A DNA stretch of 64,000 nucleotides from Lysobacter sp. 5GHs7-4. Its GTDB lineage: Bacteria > Pseudomonadota > Gammaproteobacteria > Xanthomonadales > Xanthomonadaceae. Shown here one piece after another: positions 51,401 through 58,086 of the stretch. How positions within the stretch are numbered: the stretch's first letter is position 1; every line of letters begins with the position of its first letter. The stretch spans positions 2,250,001 to 2,314,000 of the forward strand of contig NZ_CP089924.1 of assembly GCF_021284765.1 (NCBI RefSeq), given 5' to 3'. A program made the position numbers and the translations under genes. The notes below the pieces were generated by a model. The model saw only the letters and a program-made list of their open reading frames with translations. It did no database searches and was not told where the DNA came from.

Positions 51401-52103
51401 CGCCATCGGTGGCGGCATCGGCTACGGCCGCGACAACACCGACGTCGGCCGCAACGGCACCCGCAGCGACGCCAAGAGCTACACCGTGGCGATGTACGGC
51501 AGCTACCACCCCGGCGAGACCTTCTTCCTCGACGGTCTGCTCGGCTACCAGTGGCTGTCGTTCGACGCGCGCCGTTACGTCAGCGCCAACGGCGGACGGG
51601 TGCGCGGCGAGCGCGACGGCACGCAGTGGTTCGCTTCGTTCTCGGCCGGCGGCGACTACCAGCGCGACCGCCTGCACATCTCGCCCTACGCACGCCTGGA
51701 CATCGCACGCGCGCGTCTGGACGGGTACACCGAGCAGGGCGACGCGATCTACGCGCTGCGCTACGAGGATCAGGACGTCGACACCACCACCGCCAGCCTC
51801 GGCCTGCGGATGGATTACGAAGTCCCGGTCAGCTACGGCACGTTCTCGCCGCAGCTGCGCTTCGAGTACCAGCACGACTTCCAGGACGACAGCTCGGTCA
51901 CCATGAGCTACGCCGACCTGGTGGGCGGGCCGTTCTACCGCGGCGAGATCGACGGCCTCAAGCGCAACCGCTTCGTGTTCGGCCTGGGCGCGATCCTGCG
52001 CACCGAGCGCGACTTCACGCTGCGCTTCGAGTACCGCGGTCTGTTCGGCAGCGACGACGACAGCGACCATGGCATCCTGCTGAACCTGGAGAAGAAGTAC
52101 TGA
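45417..52103 (+). CDS. Giant Ig-repeat autotransporter (putative adhesin)
   Basis: This is a 2,228-residue protein. A signal peptide runs to about residue 38 (SALAA). A ~90-residue entry domain is followed by about 19 Ig-like repeats (roughly residues 135-1860), mostly He_PIG type with the recurring core GGTAPYTFAVTAGALPAGLS and SGTPT, plus cadherin/Big-like ones (PVANPVSATVAY). Next come an alpha-helical linker (AQTSAARRFANSQIGNFQQR) and a beta-barrel from about 1950 ending in Tyr (LNLEKKY). This is type V secretion architecture. The start at 45417 follows AGGGG. Repeats 6-11 are a near-duplicate of 12-17 in order (period 1,638 bp). The role is probably surface adhesion or interbacterial contact, by inference. 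Confidence 0.88.
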   Translation: MQQLSAHSVETPRAPSHVFFTTLFSWFAMALLALGSVWPQSALAAPSTFCPTLSMSVAHSGSQTININHCHGGFGIAAGSAATPHGTRTVGVQSGANIPLTYTHNGDTATTDTFIIKDDFNNDITVTVAIGPASTITIGASPAVALTVGVPFSTTLSGSGGTAPYTFVLDGGTMPPGLSLTGNTISGTPTRRGAYAFSIRATDNVGDSGVRTFSGSAANPTLTIAPSPPPVAAQGIPYTVTFTASGGVPTYAFAHEVASGPLPPGLSLSGATLSGTPTTVGTFTFGIRVTDSSSGTGTYAEIETVTLQVILPPTIVVNPATVPGATVGAAYSQTFTGSGGTAPYTFAISAGALPAGVSLNTTSGALTGTPTAAGTFNFTVRATDANNFSGTRAYSLVVAPPVIVIAPTTLPNGAVAAAYSQTVSASGGIAPYTYAVTAGALPAGLSLNTTTGALTGTPTAGGTFNFTVTATGSSTGTGAPHTGSRAYALVIAPPTVNLPATTLANGTQGVAYSATLNPANGGTAPYTYAVTAGALPPGLALIASTGTLSGTPTASGTFNFAVTATDSSTGSGPYSSAPRGYALQIINIPPVANPVSATVAYNSGANPITLNITGGVPTSVAIGAAPANGTAIASGTSITYQPTPGYAGPDSFTYTATNSAGTSAPATVSITVGNPTITVAASGPLTAQIGVAYTQTFTWTGGTQPFSGYTVGGLPAGLSITGTTANSVTVSGTPSAAGSFALTPTATDSSTGNGPFTIGGNFTLSVSAPTLTLTPAAGTLSATYGAAFSQTYVAGGGTAPYNYTISAGALPAGLSLDANTGVLSGTPTVTGLFTFSVRARDNSTGTGAPFARTQNYVLQVAAPTITVSPATVPNAQIGVAYSQALTAAGGIAPYSFAVTAGALPAGVSLSTTGSLSGTPTAGGTFNFTVTATDNHGQTGSRAYTLTVSAATITVAPATLPNGGVAQAYSQTVTASGGTAGYSFAVTAGALPPGLSLAGTGNLTGTPTAGGTFNFTVTATDSSTGSGPYTGSQSYTVTITAATVLLPPTSLPNGTVASAYGVAINPATGGTAPYSYAVGTGALPPGLSIGGAGAITGTPTTPGSYTFNLIATDSSGGSGPYSSAPQSYTLLINDIVPVANPVSATVAYGSSANPITLNITGGIPASVAVASAAAHGTATASGTSITYTPTAGYAGPDSFTYTATNSAGTSALATVTITVSNPSITVTAGDPLTAQIGASYSQTFTWNGGTAPYTGFAVTGLPAGLSVTGTTANSVTVSGTPTASGSFALNASATDSSTGNGPFTVGQVFTLTVGAPTLSMTPAAGNLPMNYGVATTINFAASGGTAPYSFSLAAGSLPVGVSFSSAGVLSGTPTVPGNYNVSIRATDASTGAGAPFALQQSYTIVVAVPAITIDPPSLPNGAAATAYSAQLSSTGGVAPYSYSLLSGALPIGMTFSSAGAISGIPRSDGNFSITVQSTDTNGQTASRVYTFSIAPATVVIAPSTLPGGTVGIAYSQSLSSSGGIAPYTYSIVSGNLPIGVAFSSAGAISGTPTTAGSYTFVVRSTDDAGYNTTQSYTIAIADAVPVAVDDTASTLAQQPVTIAVTGNDTGVITSIAIASAPAHGTAVVSGLNIVYTPATAYFGPDSLTYTAIGPGGTSAPATVSITVTPLPVPVGQPQTATTLAGQPVTIDTTVGASGGPYTGVTILTAPSTGTAVVSGTNIIYTPPASASGTVTIGYTLNNAFGPSAPLTATVTVNPVPVAVSRRVSTIAGTPVVVDLTAGATGGPFTAATVVSLSPASSGTATIAQVGSGASASYRLTYTPNTAFSGTATVTFTLANAYTTSAPATIDIDVAARPDPTQDAEVMGLLGAQTSAARRFANSQIGNFQQRMEGMHGGGGQGGRFQNGITFGVDRRCSDDVRRTPGSDCRQVATRDESAPVESANAAANGGDSSSFTIWTGGALNSGDRDSRSGSAGFDFETTGISAGVDTRVNDVFAIGGGIGYGRDNTDVGRNGTRSDAKSYTVAMYGSYHPGETFFLDGLLGYQWLSFDARRYVSANGGRVRGERDGTQWFASFSAGGDYQRDRLHISPYARLDIARARLDGYTEQGDAIYALRYEDQDVDTTTASLGLRMDYEVPVSYGTFSPQLRFEYQHDFQDDSSVTMSYADLVGGPFYRGEIDGLKRNRFVFGLGAILRTERDFTLRFEYRGLFGSDDDSDHGILLNLEKKY

Positions 52104-52108
52104 TCGAG

Positions 52109-52139
52109 CAGGCGGACGCGGCTGGCCCGCATCCGCCTG
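52109..52139 (+). terminator. Terminator after autotransporter
   Basis: CAGGCGGACGCGG (52109-52121) and CCGCATCCGCCTG (52127-52139) form a 13-bp stem with one mismatch and a CTGGC loop, followed by TTCTC. It lies 5 bp after the stop. Confidence 0.6.
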
Positions 52140-52242
52140 TTCTCAGGAACGCCGGCGCGGCGTCACCGTGAACGCCGCGCCGGCAATTTGTTCCAGCGTC
52201 CATCGCTCCGAGCGGAGCGGTGGACGGGCAGGGGAGACGGGC

Positions 52243-52620
52243 ATGCGCTGGCGGTCGTTGTGCGCTGCAGTGGTGCTGACGGCGTTGTCGACGCCGGCGG
52301 CGCAGGCGCACGGCGGCGGTTTGGACCGCGACGGCTGCCATCACGACCGCCGCAACGGCGGTTACCACTGCCATCGCGGCGCACCCGCCGCGAGCCTCGC
52401 GCCTGCAGCCCCGCGCCGCAGCGTTCCGAACGCCGAAGCCAACGCGTACGCGCCTGCCGCGCCCGCGCAACGCTTTGCGCCATCGTCGGGCGCCTACCGC
52501 AACTGCACCGAGGCACGCGCGGCCGGCGCCGCGCCGGTGCGCCGTGGCGACCCGGGTTACGGGCCGCATCTGGATCGCGACAACGACGGCGTCGGCTGCG
52601 AGCCCTATCGCGGCCGCTGA
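52243..52620 (+). CDS. Secreted YHYH/excalibur calcium-binding-type protein
   Basis: This is a 125-residue protein with a signal peptide (residues 1-22, cleavage after AQA). The segment HGGGLDRDGCHHDRRNGGYHCH is a YHYH-type motif, and the C-terminal CTEARAAGAAPVRRGDPGYGPHLDRDNDGVGCE matches the excalibur domain, with the DxDNDGxxCE calcium-binding loop. GGGGAGACGGGC precedes the ATG at 52243. Often such proteins are extracellular and associate with nucleases or surface structures; no nuclease domain is present here. Confidence 0.85.
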   Translation: MRWRSLCAAVVLTALSTPAAQAHGGGLDRDGCHHDRRNGGYHCHRGAPAASLAPAAPRRSVPNAEANAYAPAAPAQRFAPSSGAYRNCTEARAAGAAPVRRGDPGYGPHLDRDNDGVGCEPYRGR

Positions 52621-52695
52621 CCGCGGCGCCGCACGTTCGCGCACCGCCGACGCGTTCGATGCCAAGATGGGCGCACGCCGCCGAACTCCCCGCCG

Positions 52696-53319
52696 ATGTC
52701 GCCTGCCTTGCCCGTCGATCTGCCCATCGTCCTGCCGCCCGCGCAATGGGCCGAGCTGGAAACGGCCTACGCCACGCCGCCGCGCGCGTATCACAACTTC
52801 GATCACGTGCGCGAAGTGCTGCGCCACTACGGCGAGGTCGCCGCCGGCCCGGGCTGGAAGCAGCCGGTCGAAGTGGCGCTGGCGGTGCTGTACCACGACG
52901 CGATCTATCAGGCCGGACGGCGCGACAACGAGGCGCGATCGGCGGAACTGGCCGCCGCGCATATCGCCCGCTACCTGCCCGAGGCCGGCATCGATGTGCG
53001 CCGGGTGACGGAGCTGATCGATCTCACCGCGCGCCACGGGCAGATCGGGCCGGGCGAAGTGGATGAAGAGACCGCGCTGTTCCTGGACGGCGACATGGCG
53101 ATCCTGGGCGCCGCGCCGGAGGCCTTCGACGCCTACGATCGCGGCATCGCCTCCGAGTACCGCGGGCACGTGCCGGGGCCGCTGTTCCGGCTCAATCGGC
53201 GCCGCTTCCTCAAGGGCCTGCTCAAGCGCGAACGCATCTATCTGAGCGCCTATTACCACCAGCGCTACGACGCGGCCGCGCGCAACAACCTGCGGCGCGC
53301 GATCACGACCAAGCGCTGA
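52696..53319 (+). CDS. HD-domain protein (predicted metal-dependent phosphohydrolase)
   Basis: This is a 207-residue protein. RAYHNFDHVREVLRHY and LAVLYHDAIYQAGRRDNEARSA carry H...HD metal ligands of HD phosphohydrolases. This subgroup (often annotated as 'NMDA receptor-like' by database error) is probably nucleotide-related. No signal peptide. A REP-like element follows at 53329-53366. Confidence 0.82.
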   Translation: MSPALPVDLPIVLPPAQWAELETAYATPPRAYHNFDHVREVLRHYGEVAAGPGWKQPVEVALAVLYHDAIYQAGRRDNEARSAELAAAHIARYLPEAGIDVRRVTELIDLTARHGQIGPGEVDEETALFLDGDMAILGAAPEAFDAYDRGIASEYRGHVPGPLFRLNRRRFLKGLLKRERIYLSAYYHQRYDAAARNNLRRAITTKR

Positions 53320-53328
53320 GCCTCCGCC

Positions 53329-53366
53329 CGTAGGATGCGGTGAGCCGCAGGCGATCCGCATCGCGG
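53329..53366. repeat. REP-like hairpin element
   Basis: CGTAGGATGCGGTGAGCCGC begins an element whose GATGCGG and CCGCATC arms pair. It matches the elements at 38413-38542 and lies between the HD-domain and TrhO genes. Confidence 0.65.
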
Positions 53367-53428
53367 TGCCTGAACGTCACGCCGCGGGCTTGGCGGCGCC
53401 CGTGAGCCCGGCGGGCTAAAATGCGCGG

Positions 53429-54169
53429 ATGCTGCTCAATATCGCCGCCTATCACTTCGTCCGCATCGACGACGCCGACGCCCTGGCCGTGCGCCTGCGC
53501 GAGCGCGCCGAGGCCGCCGATCTGCGCGGCACCGTGCTGGTCGCGGAAGAGGGGCTGAACCTGTTCCTGGCCGGCACCGAGGCGGCGATCGACGGTTTCC
53601 TGGCGCAACTGCGCGCCGACCCGCGCTTCGCCGGGCTGGCGGTCAAGGCCAGCCATAGCCAGGCCCAGCCGTTCGGGCGCCTGAAGGTCAAGCGCAAGCG
53701 CGAGATCGTGACCTTCCGTCGCGAGGACAGCGCGCCCCTGCAGCGGCGCGCGCCGGCGGTAACGCCCGAGCGCCTGGCGCAATGGCTGGACCAGGGCCAC
53801 GACGACGCCGGAAAACCTGTGGTGCTGCTGGACACCCGCAACCGCGAGGAGGTCGGCTACGGCAGCTTCGCCGGCGCGCTGACCCTGCCGATCGACAACT
53901 TCGTCGACCTGCCCGAAGCGCTGGCGCCGCATCGCCAGGCGCTGGCCGACGCCACCGTGGTCAGCTTCTGCACCGGCGGCATCCGTTGCGAGAAGGCCGC
54001 GCTGTGGCTGCGCGACGACGGCATGGACAATCTGCTGCAGCTCGAGGGCGGCATCCTGGGTTACTTCGAGCGCGTCGGCGGCGCGCATTACCAAGGCCGT
54101 TGCTTCGTGTTCGACGAACGCGTCGCCCTGGACCCGCAACTGCGTCCGCTGGTCGACGACGCGGCCTGA
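53429..54169 (+). CDS. trhO: tRNA uridine(34) hydroxylase TrhO (rhodanese-domain)
   Basis: This is a 246-residue protein of the YceA/TrhO family. The N-terminal acylphosphatase-like domain (GTVLVAEEGLNLFLAG) is followed by a rhodanese domain with VVLLDTRNREEVGYGSFAGAL and the active-site loop VVSFCTGGIRCEKAALWL (Cys181). TrhO makes 5-hydroxyuridine at tRNA position 34 in an oxygen-dependent, prephenate-independent way. It is shorter than E. coli YceA, but both domains are complete. A single gene. Confidence 0.93.
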   Translation: MLLNIAAYHFVRIDDADALAVRLRERAEAADLRGTVLVAEEGLNLFLAGTEAAIDGFLAQLRADPRFAGLAVKASHSQAQPFGRLKVKRKREIVTFRREDSAPLQRRAPAVTPERLAQWLDQGHDDAGKPVVLLDTRNREEVGYGSFAGALTLPIDNFVDLPEALAPHRQALADATVVSFCTGGIRCEKAALWLRDDGMDNLLQLEGGILGYFERVGGAHYQGRCFVFDERVALDPQLRPLVDDAA

Positions 54170-54356
54170 GCGATACGCGCGCGGCACCACCAAAGCGGCC
54201 GGAAACCGGTATTGTTCCGGGCAAGGACAGGGGATTGTTAGCCAAACCGTAAACCGGGTGGGCGATCCCATTCAGACAAATCAAGGGGTTACCCGGAGCG
54301 ACGCGACCGCTATGATCGACGGTCGTCTCTTCCAGCCCCCGTACGAAGGACCCCTG

Positions 54357-54986
54357 ATGCGTCGAACCTACCCGCTGCGCGCCACCCGTATCGCCTGGCC
54401 GTTGGCCCTGGCCCTGAGCGTGCTGGGCTTGAGCGCCTGCCAGCCGCAGGCGCCGGCCAACGCCGCCGCCCCCGAAGGCACCACCGCCGCGCCGCCGCCG
54501 GCGCTGCCGTCGCCGGACCCGAACGCCGCGCCGGTCGAGCGCGCCGCGCCGCCGGTGATCAAACCGGTCGCGTTGGGCGAGTTCGAGCCCGGCAACCCGG
54601 TCGCCACCGCCGCCACCGGCAAGCTCAACATCGAAGACGCCAAGCTGCAGGGCGCCAACGGCGCCAGCTTCGGCACCGAGCGCGTCGCCCTGGTCAGCGG
54701 CGGCGACGAGTACAGCGCAGGCGCGACCTATGCCGCGTCCATGCAGATCGATGCCAGTCAGCCGGTCGAGCTGCGTCACGTCGTCGAACAAACCCCGCCC
54801 ACCGACCAGCCCGCCAACGCCTTCTGCGGCGGCGCGCCCACCGCCTACATCGCCCTGGCCAAGGTCGGCGAGGGCGAGCGCGAAGTGGTCAAGGTGCTTG
54901 CCCTGCAAGGCGAGGATTTGCCCGCGCCCGGCGCCAAGGGCGTGAGCGTGTGCGCCGTCACCACCTACCTGGTCGCCAGCCGATGA
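54357..54986 (+). CDS. Lipoprotein of unknown function
   Basis: This is a 209-residue protein. The start at 54357 follows AAGGACCCCTG. The signal ends in the lipobox LSACQ, followed by a ~50-residue Ala/Pro-rich linker. The beta-rich rest (GKLNIEDAKLQGANGASFGT ... AFCGGAPTAYIALAKVGEG ... VSVCAVTTYLVAS) has two Cys that could form a disulfide. Its stop overlaps the SGNH gene start by 4 bp (ATGA), showing an operon. Confidence 0.65.
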   Translation: MRRTYPLRATRIAWPLALALSVLGLSACQPQAPANAAAPEGTTAAPPPALPSPDPNAAPVERAAPPVIKPVALGEFEPGNPVATAATGKLNIEDAKLQGANGASFGTERVALVSGGDEYSAGATYAASMQIDASQPVELRHVVEQTPPTDQPANAFCGGAPTAYIALAKVGEGEREVVKVLALQGEDLPAPGAKGVSVCAVTTYLVASR

Positions 54987-55831
54987 CTCCCAAGCCGCGT
55001 ACGAGTGTGCAATGCCTGTCGGGCCTGATCGCCCTGATCCTGTGTTGCGCGCAGGCTTACGCGGCGACGCCGTTCCCGCGCCAGCCGCCCACCTTGCGCG
55101 TGGCCGGCGACAGCGCCATGGCCACCCGCCGGCCGGAACAGCGTCCGGCGATGGGCTGGGGCGAGTCGCTGCCGATGCTGCTGCGCGGCGACGTGATCCA
55201 GTACGAAAACCGCGCCGCCGACGGACGCAGTACGCGCCGCTACCTGCAGGAAGGGCTGTGGTCGCAGCTGATGACGGCGACCAAGGCCGGCGACGTGGTG
55301 TTCATCGCGTTCGGCCAGGACGATGCCTCCAAGCTGGAACAGCGCTACACCGCGCCCGAGGCGTTCCGCGCCAACATCGAACGCTTCGTCGACGAGGCGC
55401 GCATGCGCGGCGCGACCCCGGTGCTGCTGACCCAGGTCGCGCAGCCCGACTTCCGCTCCGGCGGTCTGCGCACGGACAGCTCGCCGCACGCCGACGTGGT
55501 GCGCGCGGTTGCGGTGCAGCGCCAGGTGCCGCTGATGGACATGCAGCGCGCCAGCGAAGCCCTGCTGCGCGAGGTCGGCTCCGAAGGCGCCAAGACCTTG
55601 TTCGTCTACGACTCCGAGTACGAACTGAAGTACATCAATCGCAATACGCGCTATCTGCTGCCGCTCGACGACGAGGCCTCGCCGACCGCCTGCGGTTCGG
55701 CCCGCATCGCCCAGCGCGCCACCGTGCTGATGCGCGCCGGTGGGCTGGAGGCCTGGCTGGAAGACCCGCAGACCATCGAGCAGCGCGTGACCCAGGTCTG
55801 CAACGCGCAGCGCGACGCGATCAAACGCTGA
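54983..55831 (+). CDS. Secreted SGNH hydrolase-like (rhamnogalacturonan acetylesterase-type) protein
   Basis: This is a 282-residue protein with a signal peptide (residues 1-28). LRVAGDSAMATRR is block I (GDS), AADGRSTRRYLQEG resembles RGAE block II (GxS at the Gly), VVFIAFGQDD is a block III GxxD-type motif with Gly-Gln in place of Gly-x-Asn, and SPTACGSARI near the C terminus lacks the usual DxxH. The catalytic His is therefore not evident, so activity is uncertain. Coupled to the lipoprotein gene by an ATGA overlap, and followed by a good intrinsic terminator. Confidence 0.7.
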   Translation: MTPKPRTSVQCLSGLIALILCCAQAYAATPFPRQPPTLRVAGDSAMATRRPEQRPAMGWGESLPMLLRGDVIQYENRAADGRSTRRYLQEGLWSQLMTATKAGDVVFIAFGQDDASKLEQRYTAPEAFRANIERFVDEARMRGATPVLLTQVAQPDFRSGGLRTDSSPHADVVRAVAVQRQVPLMDMQRASEALLREVGSEGAKTLFVYDSEYELKYINRNTRYLLPLDDEASPTACGSARIAQRATVLMRAGGLEAWLEDPQTIEQRVTQVCNAQRDAIKR

Positions 55832-55858
55832 GGCCCGCGGGGCAGCGCATTATCTCGG

Positions 55859-55888
55859 ACGGCCGCGCTCGCGGCCGTTTTCGTTTCC
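55859..55888 (+). terminator. Intrinsic terminator
   Basis: ACGGCCGC-GCTC-GCGGCCGT is a perfect 8-bp stem directly followed by TTTCGTTT. It is the clearest Rho-independent terminator in the window, 27 bp after the SGNH gene. Confidence 0.85.
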
Positions 55889-55910
55889 GCGCATGCGGCC
55901 GCGACGCTCT

Positions 55911-56664
55911 TGCTTCCTGTGGGAGCGGCGTGAGCCGCGATGGATCGGCCAATCGCAGCGCATGTTGGGGATCCGGGTGCTTCGATCGCGGCTCACGCCG
56001 CTCCCACAGAAAGCAGGAGCCGCGTGGCTAGGCTTTGGGGTAGGAGCGGCATAAGCCGCGACCGCGTAGTGGCCGGAGTCGCGCGGTCGCGGCTCGCGCC
56101 GCTCCTACCCGAAGCGGCGGCGGTGCTCTTGCTTCCTGTGGCAGCGGCGTAAGCCGCGATGGATCGGCCAATCGCAGCGTATGTTGGGGATCTGGGTGCT
56201 TCGATCGCGGCTTACGCCGCTCCCACAGAATGCAGGAGCCGCATGGCTAGGCTTTGGGGTAGGAGCGGCGTAAGCCGCGACCGCGTCGTGGCCGGAGTCG
56301 CGCGGTCGCGGCTCGCGTCGCTCCTACCCGAAGCGGCGGTGCTCCTCTTGCTTCCTGTGGGAGCGGCGTAAGCCGCGATGGATCGGCCGATCGCGGCGCA
56401 TTTTGGGATCCGGGTGCTTCGATCGCGGCTTACGCCGCTCCCACAGAAAGCCAAATCTGCAGAGCTGGGCTTTGGGGTAGGAGCGGCGTAAGCCGCGACC
56501 GCGTCGTGGCCGGAGTCGCGCGGTCGCGGCTCGCGTCGCTCCTACTCGATGCGGCAGCGCTCTTGCTTCCTGTGGGAGCGGCGTAAGCCGCGATGGATCG
56601 GCCGATCGCAGCGCATTTTGGGGGCCCGGGTGCTTCGGTCGTGGCTTACGCCGCTCCTACCGAA
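55911..56664. repeat. Tandem array of alternating hairpin elements, ~219-bp period
   Basis: Units start with TGCTTCCTGT at 55911, 56130, 56349 and 56564 (periods 219, 219, 215). Each unit has hairpin X (23-bp arms, TGTGGGAGCGGCG..., 55918-55940 with its complement at 55986-56008) and hairpin Y (arms GGGTAGGAGCGGC and complement). The fourth unit has X only. It lies between convergent genes, covers most of an 848-bp gap and contains no credible gene. Confidence 0.9.
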
Positions 56665-56679
56665 GGCGACGGTTCCGGG

Positions 56680-57939
56680 CTAGGAAGTGGCCTTGCCCTG
56701 CGCCAGCACCCGCGCCGCCGCCGCGCGCCCCGCGATCAGGCCGCTGGCGTAGCACGCGGTCAGCAGGTAGCCGCCGGTCGGAGCCTCCCAGTCCAGCATC
56801 TCGCCGGCGCAATAGGTGCCGGGCAGGGCGCGCAGCTGCAGGCCCTCGTCCAGCGCTTCCAGGCGCACGCCGCCGGCGCTGCTGATGGCTTCGGCGATCG
56901 GGCGCGCGCGCAGCAGGCGCAGCGGCAGGCGCTTGATCGTCGTTGCGACGCGCAGCGGGTCTTGTTTCGCCTCGGCGTCCAACATTTCGTGCAGCAGCGC
57001 GGCCTTGACGCCGCTGAGGCCGGTCTGGCGGCGCAGGTGTTCGCTGAAACTGCGGCCGGCGCGCGGACGCGCGAGATCGGTGCGCAGGCGTTCCAGTTCG
57101 CGCCCGGGCGCCAGATCCAACGTCAGGGTCGCATGGCCGTCGCGCGCGATCGCCTCGCGCAGCAGCGCCGACAGCGCATAGATCAGGCTGCCCTCGATGC
57201 CGTGCGCGGTCGCCACGCACTCGCCTTGCAAGGCCTGCTCGCGGCCGTCGGCGTCGCGCCAATACGCGACCACCGGTTTCAGCGGTTGGCCGGCCTGACG
57301 CTGCGCGAAGTGTTCGCTCCAGGCGATATCGAAGCCGCAGTTGCTGGGCTGCAGCGGCGCGACGTCGATGCCGCGCCGGCTCAGCCACGGCGCCCAGGCG
57401 CCGTCGGAACCCAGCTCGGGCCAACTGCCGCCGCCCAGCGCCAGCACGCAGGCGTGCGCGCGCACCTGGCGTTCGCCGTCGGGCGTGGACAAGCGCAGCG
57501 CGCCGTCTTCGCTCCAGCCCAGCCAGCGGTGCTGGACGTGGAAACGCACGCCGTCCTCGCGCAAACGCCGCACCCAGCCGCGCAGCAGCGGCGCGGCCTT
57601 GCGGTCGACCGGAAACACGCGGTCGGAGCTGCCGACGTAGGTCTCCACACCGTGCCCACGCGCCCAGGCGCGCAGGGCGTCGGCGTCGAACGCGTCCAGC
57701 CAGCGCGCGATCTGCGGCGCGCGTTCGCGGTAACGCGCATCGAAGCCCGGCCGCGGTTCGGCATGGGTGAGATTGAGCCCGCCCTTGCCCGCGATCAGGA
57801 ACTTGCGCCCGACCGAGCCCTTGCCCTCGTACACGTCGACCTCGATGCCGGCTGCGCGCGCGGTCTCGGCCGCCATCAGGCCGGCGGGACCGCCGCCGAC
57901 GATGGCCAGGCCGGGCAGCAGGGTGGGAGCATCGGTCAT
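56680..57939 (-). CDS. FAD-dependent oxidoreductase of BaiN/HI0933-type flavoprotein family
   Basis: This is a 419-residue protein. LAIVGGGPAGLMAAETARAAG is the Rossmann dinucleotide site, FLIAGKGGLNLTHAE is a family motif, CVLALGGGSWPELGSDGA a second FAD motif and CAGEMLDWEAPTGGYLLTAC the C-terminal FAD-binding motif. This matches the BaiN/YhiN/HI0933 type (TIGR03862-like subgroup with PP_4765). Members include bile-acid enone reductases, but the substrate here is unknown. The start is at 57939. Confidence 0.87.
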   Translation of the reverse strand: MTDAPTLLPGLAIVGGGPAGLMAAETARAAGIEVDVYEGKGSVGRKFLIAGKGGLNLTHAEPRPGFDARYRERAPQIARWLDAFDADALRAWARGHGVETYVGSSDRVFPVDRKAAPLLRGWVRRLREDGVRFHVQHRWLGWSEDGALRLSTPDGERQVRAHACVLALGGGSWPELGSDGAWAPWLSRRGIDVAPLQPSNCGFDIAWSEHFAQRQAGQPLKPVVAYWRDADGREQALQGECVATAHGIEGSLIYALSALLREAIARDGHATLTLDLAPGRELERLRTDLARPRAGRSFSEHLRRQTGLSGVKAALLHEMLDAEAKQDPLRVATTIKRLPLRLLRARPIAEAISSAGGVRLEALDEGLQLRALPGTYCAGEMLDWEAPTGGYLLTACYASGLIAGRAAAARVLAQGKATS

Positions 57940-58086
57940 CGGTGACGGCACGACGTGGCGGAGCGGGCGGCCATTATGAGGCCAGGCCCGTGCGGCGGCC
58001 GCGGCACATGACCTCCGCGCCGGGTCGCGAAGGCCGGCTTCGGGTATCGTCGGGCGCCACCGGTCAGGGTTTTGGAGCAGCGAACG

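Noticed and set aside
45516..52070. An open reading frame of 2,184 codons on the strand opposite the autotransporter
   Set aside because: It is a by-product of extreme GC3 bias and repeats on the coding strand; its translation is Arg/Ala/Gly/Val-rich without signal, domain or ribosome binding site, while the plus-strand protein has a complete autotransporter architecture.
55911..56664. Several 60-80-residue reading frames in the tandem hairpin array
   Set aside because: They are the repeated unit translated in each copy, with near-identical sequence and no ribosome binding site.
55911..56664. CRISPR array
   Set aside because: Repeat period is about 219 bp, units are whole hairpins rather than short repeats with unique spacers, and no cas gene is present.
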